NCBI RefSeq assembly: GCF_021287135.1
Contig: NZ_JAJTBB010000020.1
Span: 1-64,000 of the forward strand
Length of the DNA stretch: 64,000 nt
Reading direction: 5' to 3'
Source of the DNA: Acidovorax sp.
GTDB taxonomy: Bacteria > Pseudomonadota > Gammaproteobacteria > Burkholderiales > Burkholderiaceae_C
Shown: positions 35,306 to 45,580 of the stretch, in pieces
How positions within the stretch are numbered: position 1 is the first letter of the stretch
Layout: each line of letters begins with the position of its first letter
The notes under the pieces: model-generated
Seen by the model: the letters and a program-made list of their open reading frames with translations, nothing else
What the model was told of the DNA's origin: nothing
Databases searched by the model: none
Translations under genes and position numbers: made by a program

Positions 35306-36883
35306 GTGCCGAAATTTAAGCCAAAAAAGCCTTTTGGTGTTGCCAGTAAAGCGCTGGCAGCTATATTATTTGTAGCGTTTCCCTGCCTGGTAGCGGCCCC
35401 GCTGGCCACAGCGCAGGCCAGTCTGCCCACGCTGGGCGACAACAGCGATCTCACCACCAGCGCCGAGCGCCGCTTGGGCGACCGCATCATCCGCGAGCTG
35501 TACCGGGACCCGGACTATCTGGACGACGCGGTCGTCGGGGAGTATGTGCAGAGCCTGTGGCAGCCGCTGCTGGCGGCGGCGCGGGCGCGGGGGGAGCTGT
35601 CGCCGGAACTGGATGAGCGCTTTGCTTGGGAGATTCTGCTGGGGCGCGACCGCACGGTGAATGCGTTTGCCCTGCCGGGGGGCTACCTGGGGGTGCATCT
35701 GGGGCTTATCGGGGTGGTGACCAGCCGCGACGAGCTGGCCTCGGTGCTGGCCCATGAACTGAGCCATGTCACGCAGCGCCATATCTCGCGCCTGATCACC
35801 CAGCAGAGCAAGCAAACGCCCCTGCTGCTGGGCGCGATGGTGCTGGGCGCGCTGGCGGCCAGCAAGAACCCGGGCGCCACGCAGGCCCTGGTGGTGGGCG
35901 GGCAGGCCTTGGCCATCCAGAACCAGCTCAACTTCTCGCGCGACATGGAACGCGAGGCGGACCGCATTGGCTACGGCCTGATGGAGCCCGCGGGCTTTGC
36001 GCCCCAGGGTTTTGTGAGCATGTTCGACAAGCTCCAGCAGGCCAACCGGCTCAACGACAACGGGTCGTGGCCCTACCTGCGCAGCCACCCGCTGACCACC
36101 GAGCGGATGGCCGACATGCATTCACGCATCCCTGCCGGGACCCCGCCGGTGGCAGGCCCGGCCCCGGTGCAGCTGGAGCACGCGATGGTGGCGGCGCGGG
36201 CGCGGGTGCTGTCCAACCCCGGCGTGGACACGCTGCGCCAGTGGGTGGCGGAGCCCCAGGGGACGGGATTTGCCGCGCAGCCGCTGGCCCGCCGCGTGGG
36301 CGCGCTGTATGCCGCAGCCCTGGGCAGCAGCCAGCTGCGCGACGCCAACGGGGCCCGCCGGGCCGCCCGCAAGCTGGAGGAGCTGGTGGGCCAGGACGCC
36401 GCCGCGCACCGCCAGGTGCAGCTGCTGGCCGCCGAGATTGAGCTGGCCGCGGGCGACCCGACTGCGGCCCTGGCCGCCCTGCCCGCGGCCGGCGCGGGCC
36501 CTGCGGGCGGCGCCGGCAGTGGCAACCCGATCCGCCGTCCCGAGCTGGTGCTGCGCACCCAGGCACTGCTGCGTGCCGGGCGGGCCGCCGAAGGCACGGG
36601 CGCGCTGCAGACCTGGGTGGCCACCCACCCGCGGGACGCGACCGTGTGGCAATTGCTGGCCTCCACCTGGCAAGCGCAGGGCCAGGCGCTGCGGGCCGTG
36701 CGCGCCGACGCCGAGGCGCAGGCTGCGCGATACGACTACGCCGCGGCGGTGGACCGCTTCAAGGCCGGGCAGGACCTGGCGCGCAGGGGCGGCCCCGAGG
36801 TGGACCACATCGAGGCGTCGATCATCGACACCCGCCTGCGCGCGGTGGAATCACTGCTTCGTGAACAGGCCGCCGAGCGCTGA
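35306..36883 (+). CDS. M48 family metalloprotease (BepA-like)
   Basis: A 525-residue exported protease starting with GTG and a GAGGA ribosome site. The signal peptide ([15 protein letters not shown]) is partly encoded by repeat copy D. The zinc motif HELSH is at 150-154 and the third ligand lies in [11 protein letters not shown]. The C-terminal half is helical and TPR-like. BepA-type proteins guard outer-membrane protein assembly in the periplasm. The last 33 bp overlap the convergent membrane-protein gene. Confidence 0.92.
   Translation: MPKFKPKKPFGVASKALAAILFVAFPCLVAAPLATAQASLPTLGDNSDLTTSAERRLGDRIIRELYRDPDYLDDAVVGEYVQSLWQPLLAAARARGELSPELDERFAWEILLGRDRTVNAFALPGGYLGVHLGLIGVVTSRDELASVLAHELSHVTQRHISRLITQQSKQTPLLLGAMVLGALAASKNPGATQALVVGGQALAIQNQLNFSRDMEREADRIGYGLMEPAGFAPQGFVSMFDKLQQANRLNDNGSWPYLRSHPLTTERMADMHSRIPAGTPPVAGPAPVQLEHAMVAARARVLSNPGVDTLRQWVAEPQGTGFAAQPLARRVGALYAAALGSSQLRDANGARRAARKLEELVGQDAAAHRQVQLLAAEIELAAGDPTAALAALPAAGAGPAGGAGSGNPIRRPELVLRTQALLRAGRAAEGTGALQTWVATHPRDATVWQLLASTWQAQGQALRAVRADAEAQAARYDYAAAVDRFKAGQDLARRGGPEVDHIEASIIDTRLRAVESLLREQAAER
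35342..35377 (+). repeat. Interspersed hairpin repeat, copy D (encodes signal peptide)
   Basis: The right half of the repeat, AAAGCGCTGGCAGCTAT followed by an AT-rich tail, lies inside the first 25 codons of the M48 protease. It is read as [11 protein letters not shown], which forms the hydrophobic core of the signal peptide. Confidence 0.65.
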
Positions 36884-37204
36884 CTCGATGATCACCCCGA
36901 GCACGGAATAGATCAGCGAGCCCAGCAGGGCTGCCCCGAAGCCGTTGACGTGGAAGCCGCTCAGCACGCTGGCCGCCGCCCAGAACATCAGCGCGTTGAT
37001 GACAAAAAGGAACAGGCCCACGGTGACGATGGTGACCGGCAGGGTCAGCACCACCAGCACGGGCCGCAGCACCACGTTGAACAGCCCGATGACAAACGCG
37101 GCGATCAGCGCGGAGGTAAAGCTCTGCACTTGCACGCCGCTGTAGACATAGGCCACGAACAGCAGCGCTGCGGCGCTGAGCAGCCATTTCAAGAGGAGTT
37201 TCAT
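36851..37204 (-). CDS. YvlD-like / phage holin IV family membrane protein
   Basis: A 117-residue protein with four hydrophobic helices ([75 protein letters not shown]). The motif IGLFNVVLRPVL is typical of the YvlD/membrane-holin family, which is present in many bacteria and whose function is unsettled. Its stop lies 33 bp inside the convergent protease gene. Confidence 0.85.
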   Translation of the reverse strand: MKLLLKWLLSAAALLFVAYVYSGVQVQSFTSALIAAFVIGLFNVVLRPVLVVLTLPVTIVTVGLFLFVINALMFWAAASVLSGFHVNGFGAALLGSLIYSVLGVIIESALGGLFTKQ

Positions 37205-37301
37205 GGGCGGAGAATAGCACCCGCGTTTCCTGCAGGGCAATGCGGTGCCGGCGGCGTGCGGGCGGCCCGGCCGGGGGCGCCGAGCCCGCGGGCGCGGCCC
37301 G

Positions 37302-37757
37302 TCAGTCCAGGCCCAGCAGCCACAGCGCACCGATGCCGGTGAGCACGCTGCCCAGCGTGCCCGGCAGGGGTGACCAGCGCCCTTCCGGGGGGGGCGGGTC
37401 TTCGGGCTGGTCTGCCTTGGGGCGCCGCGCGTCCACCACCTGGGCGGTGGGGCCGCCTGCGGGCTGCAGCTGGTCGGTCAGCTCGTTCAGCGGCCCTTTG
37501 GCGAGCACCGTGGTGACGCGGCTTGCTGGCACCTGCAGCCAGGGGAGGATCTGCGCGAACAGTTTGTCCGCCCACTTGATGCGCCAGTTTTCGCGCGCCC
37601 GGTGGCTCACCCACTTGCTGATGCGGTGCGTCATGCGTGGGGCGCAGGCCACCAGCACCCACTGCGTCTGCGCCGAGGCGTCCCGTGCGAACAAGGGCGC
37701 GAGCATCTGCCGCGCGTAGGCGGCGTCGTCCACATACACAATGACCCGGTTGTCCAT
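37302..37757 (-). CDS. Conserved protein of unknown function with C-terminal hydrophobic tail
   Basis: A 151-residue protein with an AGGAGG ribosome site. An alpha/beta N-terminal part (NRVIVYVDDAAYARQMLAPL ... VLVACAP) resembles the layout of universal-stress-type or Rossmann-like folds, but no signature is complete. The tail is hydrophobic (LGSVLTGIGALWLLGLD) and could anchor it in the membrane. It sits next to terC, with which it is co-oriented. Confidence 0.6.
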   Translation of the reverse strand: MDNRVIVYVDDAAYARQMLAPLFARDASAQTQWVLVACAPRMTHRISKWVSHRARENWRIKWADKLFAQILPWLQVPASRVTTVLAKGPLNELTDQLQPAGGPTAQVVDARRPKADQPEDPPPPEGRWSPLPGTLGSVLTGIGALWLLGLD

Positions 37758-37844
37758 ACTGCCTCCTTGGGGGACCGGGCGGCGCGCACGGGACGGCGCC
37801 GCACCCGGTCGATGTATCACACGAGGGCCGTCCGCCCTGCTCCC

Positions 37845-38570
37845 TTATGGCGCGGGGCTGGCCGCCGCACGGCGGGCCAGCACCATTTTGCCTGCCAGCA
37901 GCACCAGCAGGGCTCCGGCCACGCTCGCGCCGTATTTGACGGCGTCGGTTTGCGGCAGCTTCAGCATCCACTGCCACTGGTCGGGGTTCGACAGCGCAGG
38001 GTCGCTCACCAGCATCCCGCCCGCGATCCAGCCCAGCAGCATGCCGCCGAGCGTGATGATGAACGGAAAGCGCTCCATCAGCTTGATGACCAGCTGGCTG
38101 CCCCAGACGATGATGGGAATGGAGATCAGCAGGCCCAGCACGACCAGCAGGAACGAATGGTCGCCCGCGTTCTGGGCGGCGCCGGCGATGGCGATCACGT
38201 TGTCCACGCTCATCACCAGGTCGGCCACGATGATGGTCTTGATGGCGGCCAGCAGCCGGTCGCTGCCTTGCACGTCGCCGTGGCCCTCCTCGTCGGGGGC
38301 CAGCAGCTTCACGCCGATCCACACCAGCAGCAGGGCGCCCACGAACTTGAGGAAGGGCAGCGCCAGCAGCGTCATGGCAAACGCGATGAGAACCACGCGC
38401 AGCACGATCGCGCCCGCTGTGCCCCAGATGATGCCCTTGGTGCGCTGCGCCGGGGGCAGCTTGCGGCAGGCCAGCGCAATCACGACGGCGTTGTCGCCGC
38501 CCAGCAGGATGTCGATGATGATGATCTGGCCCAGTGCAAGCCAGAATTCAGGGGAAGCCAAAAAATCCAT
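37845..38570 (-). CDS. TerC family integral membrane protein, riboswitch-controlled
   Basis: A 241-residue protein with seven or so helices. The TerC signature acidic motifs are present: LLGGDNAVVIALACR near the N terminus and DLVMSVDNVIAIAG in the middle. A GAGGA ribosome site precedes the ATG. A yybP-ykoY riboswitch in the leader ties it to Mn2+ homeostasis, and TerC/Alx/YkoY proteins are linked to manganese export. A second TerC gene is divergent at 39091. Confidence 0.93.
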   Translation of the reverse strand: MDFLASPEFWLALGQIIIIDILLGGDNAVVIALACRKLPPAQRTKGIIWGTAGAIVLRVVLIAFAMTLLALPFLKFVGALLLVWIGVKLLAPDEEGHGDVQGSDRLLAAIKTIIVADLVMSVDNVIAIAGAAQNAGDHSFLLVVLGLLISIPIIVWGSQLVIKLMERFPFIITLGGMLLGWIAGGMLVSDPALSNPDQWQWMLKLPQTDAVKYGASVAGALLVLLAGKMVLARRAAASPAP

Positions 38571-38704
38571 ACGGTCCTCGGTTGTCCAGGGGCAAAGAAC
38601 TTTCCCGTTGCCTGGTGCAGGCTTGGGGTCTGTCCGCGAAAGCGGCCGGCTTCGAGAGGGGGATCAGGGAGCCTGGCAGCCAACGAACCGTTGAGGCAAA
38701 GGAC

Positions 38705-38742
38705 GACCTTGATCACCCCGCGATGCAGGGCCATCAAAGGTC
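38705..38742 (-). promoter_or_regulatory. Alternative hairpin of the riboswitch expression platform
   Basis: The sequence at 38733-38742 (minus: GACCTTTGAT) forms the 3' strand of P1. It can instead pair with 38705-38713 (minus: ATCAAGGTC), with one bulge. Both pairings cannot exist together, which is the expected switch. Confidence 0.65.
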
Positions 38743-38876
38743 TTGCTCAGCACACGCTGCGCGTGCGCCCGACGGGCCGGGTGGCTGTGTATGCCACCGT
38801 ACTGACGACCCGCCGTCATAGCCGCGCAACCCGGAAAGAATGGGTTTGCGTGCCTTGGAGCTACTCCCCTTTGGAG
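38733..38876 (-). promoter_or_regulatory. yybP-ykoY manganese riboswitch (RF00080-like)
   Basis: On the minus strand the leader of the terC gene begins CAAAGGGGAGTAGCT, contains CGTCAGTACGG and ends GAGCAAGACCTTTG. These are the three conserved blocks of the yybP-ykoY aptamer, and CAAAGG pairs with CCTTTG to close P1. About 165 nt separate it from the start codon. This class binds Mn2+ and turns on exporters. Confidence 0.92.
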
Positions 38877-39090
38877 TGGACGGCATTGTAAGAATTTCCC
38901 TTCGATTCACGGTTTTTTTCCATTAACCCTGTGCGTCCAAGGGAGACGGAAACGGCGCCGTACGAACAATTACGCATAGGTCGCAGGGTCTTGCTTGCAT
39001 AAACTCATCCCCCCGCACATGCGGGCGCGCGCAGCCCGCCTTGGCGTCCCGCCGCAGCACAGACGACAACATTCTTAGAACGGACAACCC

Positions 39091-39783
39091 ATGGAATTGC
39101 TCTCCAACCAGGCTTTCTGGATCGGCCTGGCCCAGATCATCTGGATCAACATCATCCTCTCGGGGGACAACGCGGTGGTGATCGCGCTGGCCGCACGCAG
39201 CCTGGAGCCGCGCCAGCAGAAGCAGGCCATCTTCTGGGGCACGGCCGCCGCCGTGGTGCTGCGCGTGGCGCTCACCATCGTGGCCGTCAAACTCATGCAG
39301 CTGCCCTGGCTGCAGCTGGCGGGCGGGGTGCTGCTGCTGTGGATCGGCGTGCAGCTGCTCAACGAGGGGGATGACGAAGACTCGGGCGAAGAAGCCAAGC
39401 AAAGTGGCCTGATGGCGGCCATCCGCACCATCCTGGTGGCCGACCTGGTGATGAGCCTGGACAACGTGATCGGCGTGGCCGCCGCCGCCAACGGCAACAT
39501 GGCGCTGCTGGTGCTGGGCCTGGCCATTGCCATCCCGATCGTGATTTTCGGCAGCACGCTGATGATCAAGATCATGACCCGCTACCCGGTCATCGTGACG
39601 CTGGGCGCTGCCCTGATCGGCTGGGTGGGGGGCGAAACCATCGTGTCCGACAAGATGATCGAGCCCATCGTGCCCCACCACTCCTTCGGGTTCTACGCCG
39701 CTGCGGTGCTGGGCGCCGTGCTGGTGGTGGCCACCGGCAAGTACCTGCAGGGCCGCAAGGCCTCGTCGGCGACGCCCGCCTGA
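39091..39783 (+). CDS. TerC family integral membrane protein, second copy
   Basis: A 230-residue paralogue of the divergent TerC at 37845. The acidic motifs ILSGDNAVVIALAAR and DLVMSLDNVIGVAA are kept. The middle loop is very acidic (NEGDDEDSGEEAK), unlike the first copy. I see no riboswitch in its own leader (38880-39090), which holds short inverted repeats only. A strong terminator follows. Confidence 0.93.
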   Translation: MELLSNQAFWIGLAQIIWINIILSGDNAVVIALAARSLEPRQQKQAIFWGTAAAVVLRVALTIVAVKLMQLPWLQLAGGVLLLWIGVQLLNEGDDEDSGEEAKQSGLMAAIRTILVADLVMSLDNVIGVAAAANGNMALLVLGLAIAIPIVIFGSTLMIKIMTRYPVIVTLGAALIGWVGGETIVSDKMIEPIVPHHSFGFYAAAVLGAVLVVATGKYLQGRKASSATPA

Positions 39784-39861
39784 GGGCCTGAGCGCCTGAA
39801 CTCCTAGGTCTCCGTCAAAGGCCGCGGGACCGCTGCGCGGCGGCTCCCCAGCTTTCGCACC

Positions 39862-39906
39862 CACATCCCCGCCCCGGCCTCGGCCCGCGCGGGGATGTGC
39901 GTTTTT
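39862..39906 (+). terminator. Intrinsic terminator after the second terC
   Basis: Perfect 11-bp stem CACATCCCCGC/GCGGGGATGTG with a 16-nt GC-rich loop, followed by G and five Ts. It ends the plus-strand terC transcript. Confidence 0.88.
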
Positions 39907-39995
39907 GGCGCCGCCGCGCCGAACGCACGGCGGCAAAACCCCCTCGGGAACCCGTGCCCGCCGGGGCGGCTATCATCCAGCCCCCGCGCACGACC

Positions 39996-40442
39996 ATGAC
40001 CGCCATCCACATCACCGACATCGAAGCCGCCATCAACCACTGGCGGCAGCGCGCGCCGGCGTGTGACCGCATGGGGCTGGCGCCGCCGGTGCAGGCACTG
40101 GCCGAGGTGTACGCCCGGATGGTTTTCCGCCGCGAAGAGGCGGTCGAAGACGGCGCGCTGCCCCCCGAGGCGCTGGCCGCCTGGCTGGCCTGGTACGACA
40201 CCACGCCGGACACGCCCTGCATCGCCATCTGCTCCACCAGCCAGGGGGACGACCTGTGCAAGGGCTGCGGCCGCACCTTCGACGAGGTGCAGTTCTGGCC
40301 CGCGTTCAGCCCTGCCGAAAAGCGCGCGGTGTGGCGGCGCATCACGCTGGAGCATTCGGCCTGGCGCTTCAACCGCTATGCGGAACGGGCCGCCGAAGGC
40401 CCTGCCGCGCCCGCACCCCCCGCGCCGGCGGATGCCGCGTAG
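39996..40442 (+). CDS. DUF3717/DUF1289 domain protein
   Basis: A 148-residue protein. The N terminus ITDIEAAINHWRQ is DUF3717-like. The centre holds the DUF1289 motif: PCIAICSTSQGDDLCKGCGRTFDEVQFW, with four cysteines that may bind a metal. The ATG at 39996 begins right at the DUF3717 strand. The function of both domains is unknown. It is followed by a DUF2007 gene, probably in one transcript. Confidence 0.85.
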   Translation: MTAIHITDIEAAINHWRQRAPACDRMGLAPPVQALAEVYARMVFRREEAVEDGALPPEALAAWLAWYDTTPDTPCIAICSTSQGDDLCKGCGRTFDEVQFWPAFSPAEKRAVWRRITLEHSAWRFNRYAERAAEGPAAPAPPAPADAA

Positions 40443-40510
40443 CCGCCGCTGCCGGGAAAACGCGCATCCACCCCTGTACGCCGGCCCTTTCGGCGGCTAA
40501 GGTGGCCGCT

Positions 40511-40816
40511 GTGCTGCGCCTGACCCAAGCTCCCAACATCGCCATTGCCACGCTGTGGGCCGACCTGCTGTGCGAGGCGGGTTTCCCGGCCTCGGTGCAG
40601 CGCCAGTACCTGGGGGCTGCCGCCGGGCACCTGCCGCCCGACCAGTGCCTGCCGGAGATCTGGATCGAACACGCGGAGCACGCCGCGCAGGCCCATGCCC
40701 TGCTGCAAGCGCTGCAGCAGCTGCCGCAGCGCCGCTGGGCGTGCCGCTGCGGCGAGGTGGTGGAAGGCGGTTTCGAGCAATGCTGGCAGTGCGGCGCGTT
40801 CATGCCGCGCGGCTGA
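40511..40816 (+). CDS. DUF2007 domain protein
   Basis: A 101-residue protein. The N-terminal part APNIAIATLWADLLCEAGF is the DUF2007 fold (putative signal-transducing protein). The C terminus has CXC ... CWQC cysteines (WACRCGEVVEGGFEQCWQCG) that resemble a zinc ribbon. The likely start is GTG at 40511, nine bases after an AAGG. Repeat copy E follows and may act as its terminator. Confidence 0.75.
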   Translation: MLRLTQAPNIAIATLWADLLCEAGFPASVQRQYLGAAAGHLPPDQCLPEIWIEHAEHAAQAHALLQALQQLPQRRWACRCGEVVEGGFEQCWQCGAFMPRG

Positions 40817-40850
40817 GAAGCGCCGAGCGCTGCGGGATTGCTCTTGTTTT

Positions 40851-40898
40851 GATAGCTGCTAGCGCTTTCCTGGAAAGCGCTGGCGCCGTTTTTGGGCC
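40851..40898 (+). repeat. Interspersed hairpin repeat, copy E (terminator-like)
   Basis: Arms GCTAGCGCTTTCC and GGAAAGCGCTGGC around a 1-nt centre, preceded by GATAGCT and followed by GCCGTTTTTGGG. It lies between the convergent DUF2007 and yaeQ genes. The stem and T-run would work as an intrinsic terminator for the plus-strand transcript. Confidence 0.75.
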
Positions 40899-40906
40899 GA
40901 ACCGGG

Positions 40907-41467
40907 CTATTTCCAGCGCACTGGCTCCAGGTGCACGCTGCCCTGCGTGCTGCTCAGCGTGATCGCGCCTTCCTGCACCGTGGCCTGCAGCTGCATGCTG
41001 CGCTCGGCCAGCTGGGCCAGGGCCTGCGAGGCCTCGGTGGGGATGCGCCAGACCTGCAGCTTGTCCAGGCGCGAGAGCTTGCCTTCGATGCCCTTCCACC
41101 AAATCTCGGCCGCGTGGTTGAAGCAATAGACGATCACCGCGTCGGCCTTGCTGCAGGCCTTGGTCAGCGGCTTGTCCTCGGGCTGGCCGACTTCGATCCA
41201 GACGCGCTTGCGGCCCGTGAAGTCGGTGAGCGAGGCGTCCGGGTCGTCCGGGTCGGACAAGCCCGCCCCAAAAGCCAGGGTGCCGTCGCCGTTGCACAGG
41301 TCATTGAGCTGGTGCGCCTGGATGGCCAGCGCCGCCAGCCGCACCATCATGCGTTCGTCGGTCTCGCTGGGGTGCCGCGCCAGCGTGAGCGCGTGGTCGG
41401 CGTAGTAGCCGTGGTCGATGTCGGCAATGGCGAGGTTCGCCTTGAAGATGGTGGATTTGATGGCCAT
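40907..41467 (-). CDS. YaeQ family protein
   Basis: A 186-residue YaeQ homologue starting MAIKSTIFKANLAIADIDHGYYADH. Conserved parts are HPSETDERMMVRLAALA, DPDDPDASLTDFTG, WIEVGQPE and the C-terminal SMQLQATVQEG. The family has a PD-(D/E)XK nuclease-like fold and no settled function. Repeat copy F separates it from purB upstream. Confidence 0.93.
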   Translation of the reverse strand: MAIKSTIFKANLAIADIDHGYYADHALTLARHPSETDERMMVRLAALAIQAHQLNDLCNGDGTLAFGAGLSDPDDPDASLTDFTGRKRVWIEVGQPEDKPLTKACSKADAVIVYCFNHAAEIWWKGIEGKLSRLDKLQVWRIPTEASQALAQLAERSMQLQATVQEGAITLSSTQGSVHLEPVRWK

Positions 41468-41473
41468 GTGCGT

Positions 41474-41575
41474 ATCAAAAAGAAGAGCTGCCAGCGCAAG
41501 CGGGTACTTGCTTTGGCAGCCCTGGAGCATTCAAATGCCCGTGCAGTCAGCGCAGGCAGCTATCATTTTTAGGGT
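41474..41575. repeat. Interspersed hairpin repeat, copy F (double or rearranged)
   Basis: It contains two partial units: GAGCTGCCAGCGCAAGC at ~41485 and CAGCGCAGGCAGCTATCATTTTT at ~41550, with a diverged stretch between. It fills the whole gap between yaeQ and purB. Confidence 0.6.
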
Positions 41576-41579
41576 GGCG

Positions 41580-43711
<2,132 letters not shown>

Positions 43712-43756
43712 TCGCGCACCGGACTCGGCCCGCGCGCCGGCGCAGGCCGCGGCCGC

Positions 43757-44242
43757 TCAGCCGCGGGCGCGCTGCTTGAGCCAGCGCATCAGCCCCCCCA
43801 GCAGGGGCAGCTTTTCGTACAGCTCCTCGGCGGCGTCCCAGTAGTCGCGGTGCAGGACCACCAGGCCCTGCGCGTCCAGCACCAGGTGCGAGGCGCCGCG
43901 CACCGTCTGCACCGCTCCGCGGCGCAAGCGCCGCAGGCTGAACTGGAAGTCCCACGTCAGGAAGCACTGCCCGCCCTGCACCACCTGGCCGGTGACCACG
44001 AACCGCGGCTGCTCCAGCGATTCGAACATGTGCTCGAAGATGCGCTCAATCGCCGGCAGGCCCTGCACCTCGTTGAACGGGTCCTTGAACCGCGCGCCGG
44101 GCGCATACAGCGTGCCCAGCGCAGCCACGTCCGCGGGTGTCAGGTTTTCATAGAAGGCCACCACGCGGGCCACCGCCTCTTGTGGGGTGGCGTGCGGTGG
44201 CGGTTGCTGCGGCAGTTGCGGATGCGGGGAGGAGGGTGGCAT
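43757..44242 (-). CDS. NTF2-like (SnoaL/DUF2358-like) protein, last gene of lipid operon
   Basis: A 161-residue protein with a Pro-rich N terminus and an NTF2-like fold: VVAFYENLTPADVAALGTLY, ARFKDPFNEVQGLPAIERIFEHMF and LTWDFQFSLRR. Such small folds act as ligand-binding or scaffold proteins. It starts 7 bp after the SDR stop and so belongs to the eight-gene operon. Similar NTF2-like genes accompany ChrR-type lipid stress clusters. Confidence 0.8.
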   Translation of the reverse strand: MPPSSPHPQLPQQPPPHATPQEAVARVVAFYENLTPADVAALGTLYAPGARFKDPFNEVQGLPAIERIFEHMFESLEQPRFVVTGQVVQGGQCFLTWDFQFSLRRLRRGAVQTVRGASHLVLDAQGLVVLHRDYWDAAEELYEKLPLLGGLMRWLKQRARG

Positions 44243-44249
44243 GGTGCGG

Positions 44250-45032
44250 TCAAAGCCCGGTGAAGCGGCGCACGGCCGGAAAGTACCACGGGTAGGGCAG
44301 CACCCGCAGCAGCTTCAGCCAGCGCGTGAAGCGCTTGGGAAAGTGGATGTCGAACTGCCCGCGTTCCCAGCCGCGCAGGATGGCCACGGCCGCCGCGTCG
44401 GGCGTGATGAGCGCGGGCATGGAAAAGTCGTTGCCGGCCGTCAGCCGCGTGGCCACGAAGCCGGGGTTGATCACGCTCACGCCCAGGCCCAGGTCGTGCA
44501 GGTCCAGGTACAGGGCCTCGGCCAGGTGGATCAGCGCGGCCTTGGTGGGGCCGTAGGCCAGGCTCTTGGGCAGGCCCCGGAAGCCCGCCACGCTGCTGAC
44601 GAGGCTCACGTGCCCCGGGCGCCCCGCCCGCGCCGCGGCCAGCATGCCGGGCAGCACCGCCCCCAGCACCTGCAGCGCGCCGTCGTAGTTGACCTGCTCA
44701 TGCCGCCGCATCACGGACAGGTCGAAGTCCGTGGCGCGCATGTCGCGGTAGTAGCCTGCGCAGTAGCACACCAGGTCGGGGGCGCCCCCGGCCAGCACCT
44801 GGGCGGCGGCGGCCTGCACCTGGGCCGCATCGGCCGTGTCCAGGGGCAGGGCCACGCTGCCGGGGTGGGCCGCCGCAAAGGCCTCCAGCAGGTCGCTGCG
44901 GCGGGCCGACACGATGACCTGCGCGCCGCGCGCATGCAGCGCCTCGGCCGTGGCCCGGCCAATGCCGCTGGAGGCGCCGATCAGCCAGGCGCGGCGGCCG
45001 CGCCAATCGCGCAGGGGGGGGTTGAGGCTCAT
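44250..45032 (-). CDS. SDR family NAD(P)-dependent oxidoreductase
   Basis: A 260-residue short-chain dehydrogenase. The cofactor motif is LIGASSGIGRATAEAL, and the catalytic residues lie in SLVSSVAGFRG and YGPTKAALIHLA (Tyr-x-x-x-Lys). Its start codon overlaps the DUF3833 stop. In this operon it probably acts on a lipid or acyl intermediate, which is inference from context. Confidence 0.92.
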   Translation of the reverse strand: MSLNPPLRDWRGRRAWLIGASSGIGRATAEALHARGAQVIVSARRSDLLEAFAAAHPGSVALPLDTADAAQVQAAAAQVLAGGAPDLVCYCAGYYRDMRATDFDLSVMRRHEQVNYDGALQVLGAVLPGMLAAARAGRPGHVSLVSSVAGFRGLPKSLAYGPTKAALIHLAEALYLDLHDLGLGVSVINPGFVATRLTAGNDFSMPALITPDAAAVAILRGWERGQFDIHFPKRFTRWLKLLRVLPYPWYFPAVRRFTGL

Positions 45033-45568
45033 GGCTTGGAGAACGACAGGGTGAGGTCGCCCAGGTGCACGCCCCACTTGCTCAGGGTGGCGCGGTTGAG
45101 CATCACGCGTTCGTCGATCAGGACCATCCAGTCGTCCAGATCCACGTGGTAGACCCTGCCGTCCACCGGCAGGGCCAGGGTGTAGGCCCAGCGGAAGGCG
45201 TTGCCCCGTGCCTGGCCGCGGGCTTCGCCCACCACGTCGTCGGCGGTGCCGGTGTAGCGGCCGTCGGCGTGCTTTGCCAGCCGCCAGACGCGGCGCTGGG
45301 TGGTGCCGTCCGAATAGGTGAAGGCCTCGTCCAGCACGCCCTGGGCGCCCTGCCACGCGCAGTCCATCACCACCGTGAAGCGGCGGACGATCCGGCCGCT
45401 GCGGTTCTGGAACATGCCGTGCGCGAGCACGCGGCCGTTGAAATACTGCGCCAGGTCCAGCACCGGCTTGTCCTGGGCGTAGGCGTCCACGCCGGGGCTG
45501 GCGCAGCCTGACAGCGCCAGGCCCAGCGGCGGGGCGGCGGCAGCACTGAGAAAAAGACGTCTTTGCAT
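45029..45568 (-). CDS. DUF3833 family lipoprotein
   Basis: A 179-residue protein with a lipobox (LALSGC) after a short signal. The mature part has the DUF3833 pattern: LAQYFNGRVLAHGMFQNRSG, FTYSDGTTQRRVW and LDDWMVLIDERVMLN, probably a beta-barrel or lipocalin-like fold anchored in the membrane. It lies in the lipid operon 12 bp after the MFS gene. Its function is unknown. Confidence 0.9.
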   Translation of the reverse strand: MQRRLFLSAAAAPPLGLALSGCASPGVDAYAQDKPVLDLAQYFNGRVLAHGMFQNRSGRIVRRFTVVMDCAWQGAQGVLDEAFTYSDGTTQRRVWRLAKHADGRYTGTADDVVGEARGQARGNAFRWAYTLALPVDGRVYHVDLDDWMVLIDERVMLNRATLSKWGVHLGDLTLSFSKP

Positions 45569-45580
45569 GGGAGCAACTCG

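Noticed and set aside
38880-39090. A second yybP-ykoY riboswitch in front of the plus-strand terC
   Set aside because: No GGGGAGTAG, CGTCA or AAGACCTTT blocks are present in this leader.
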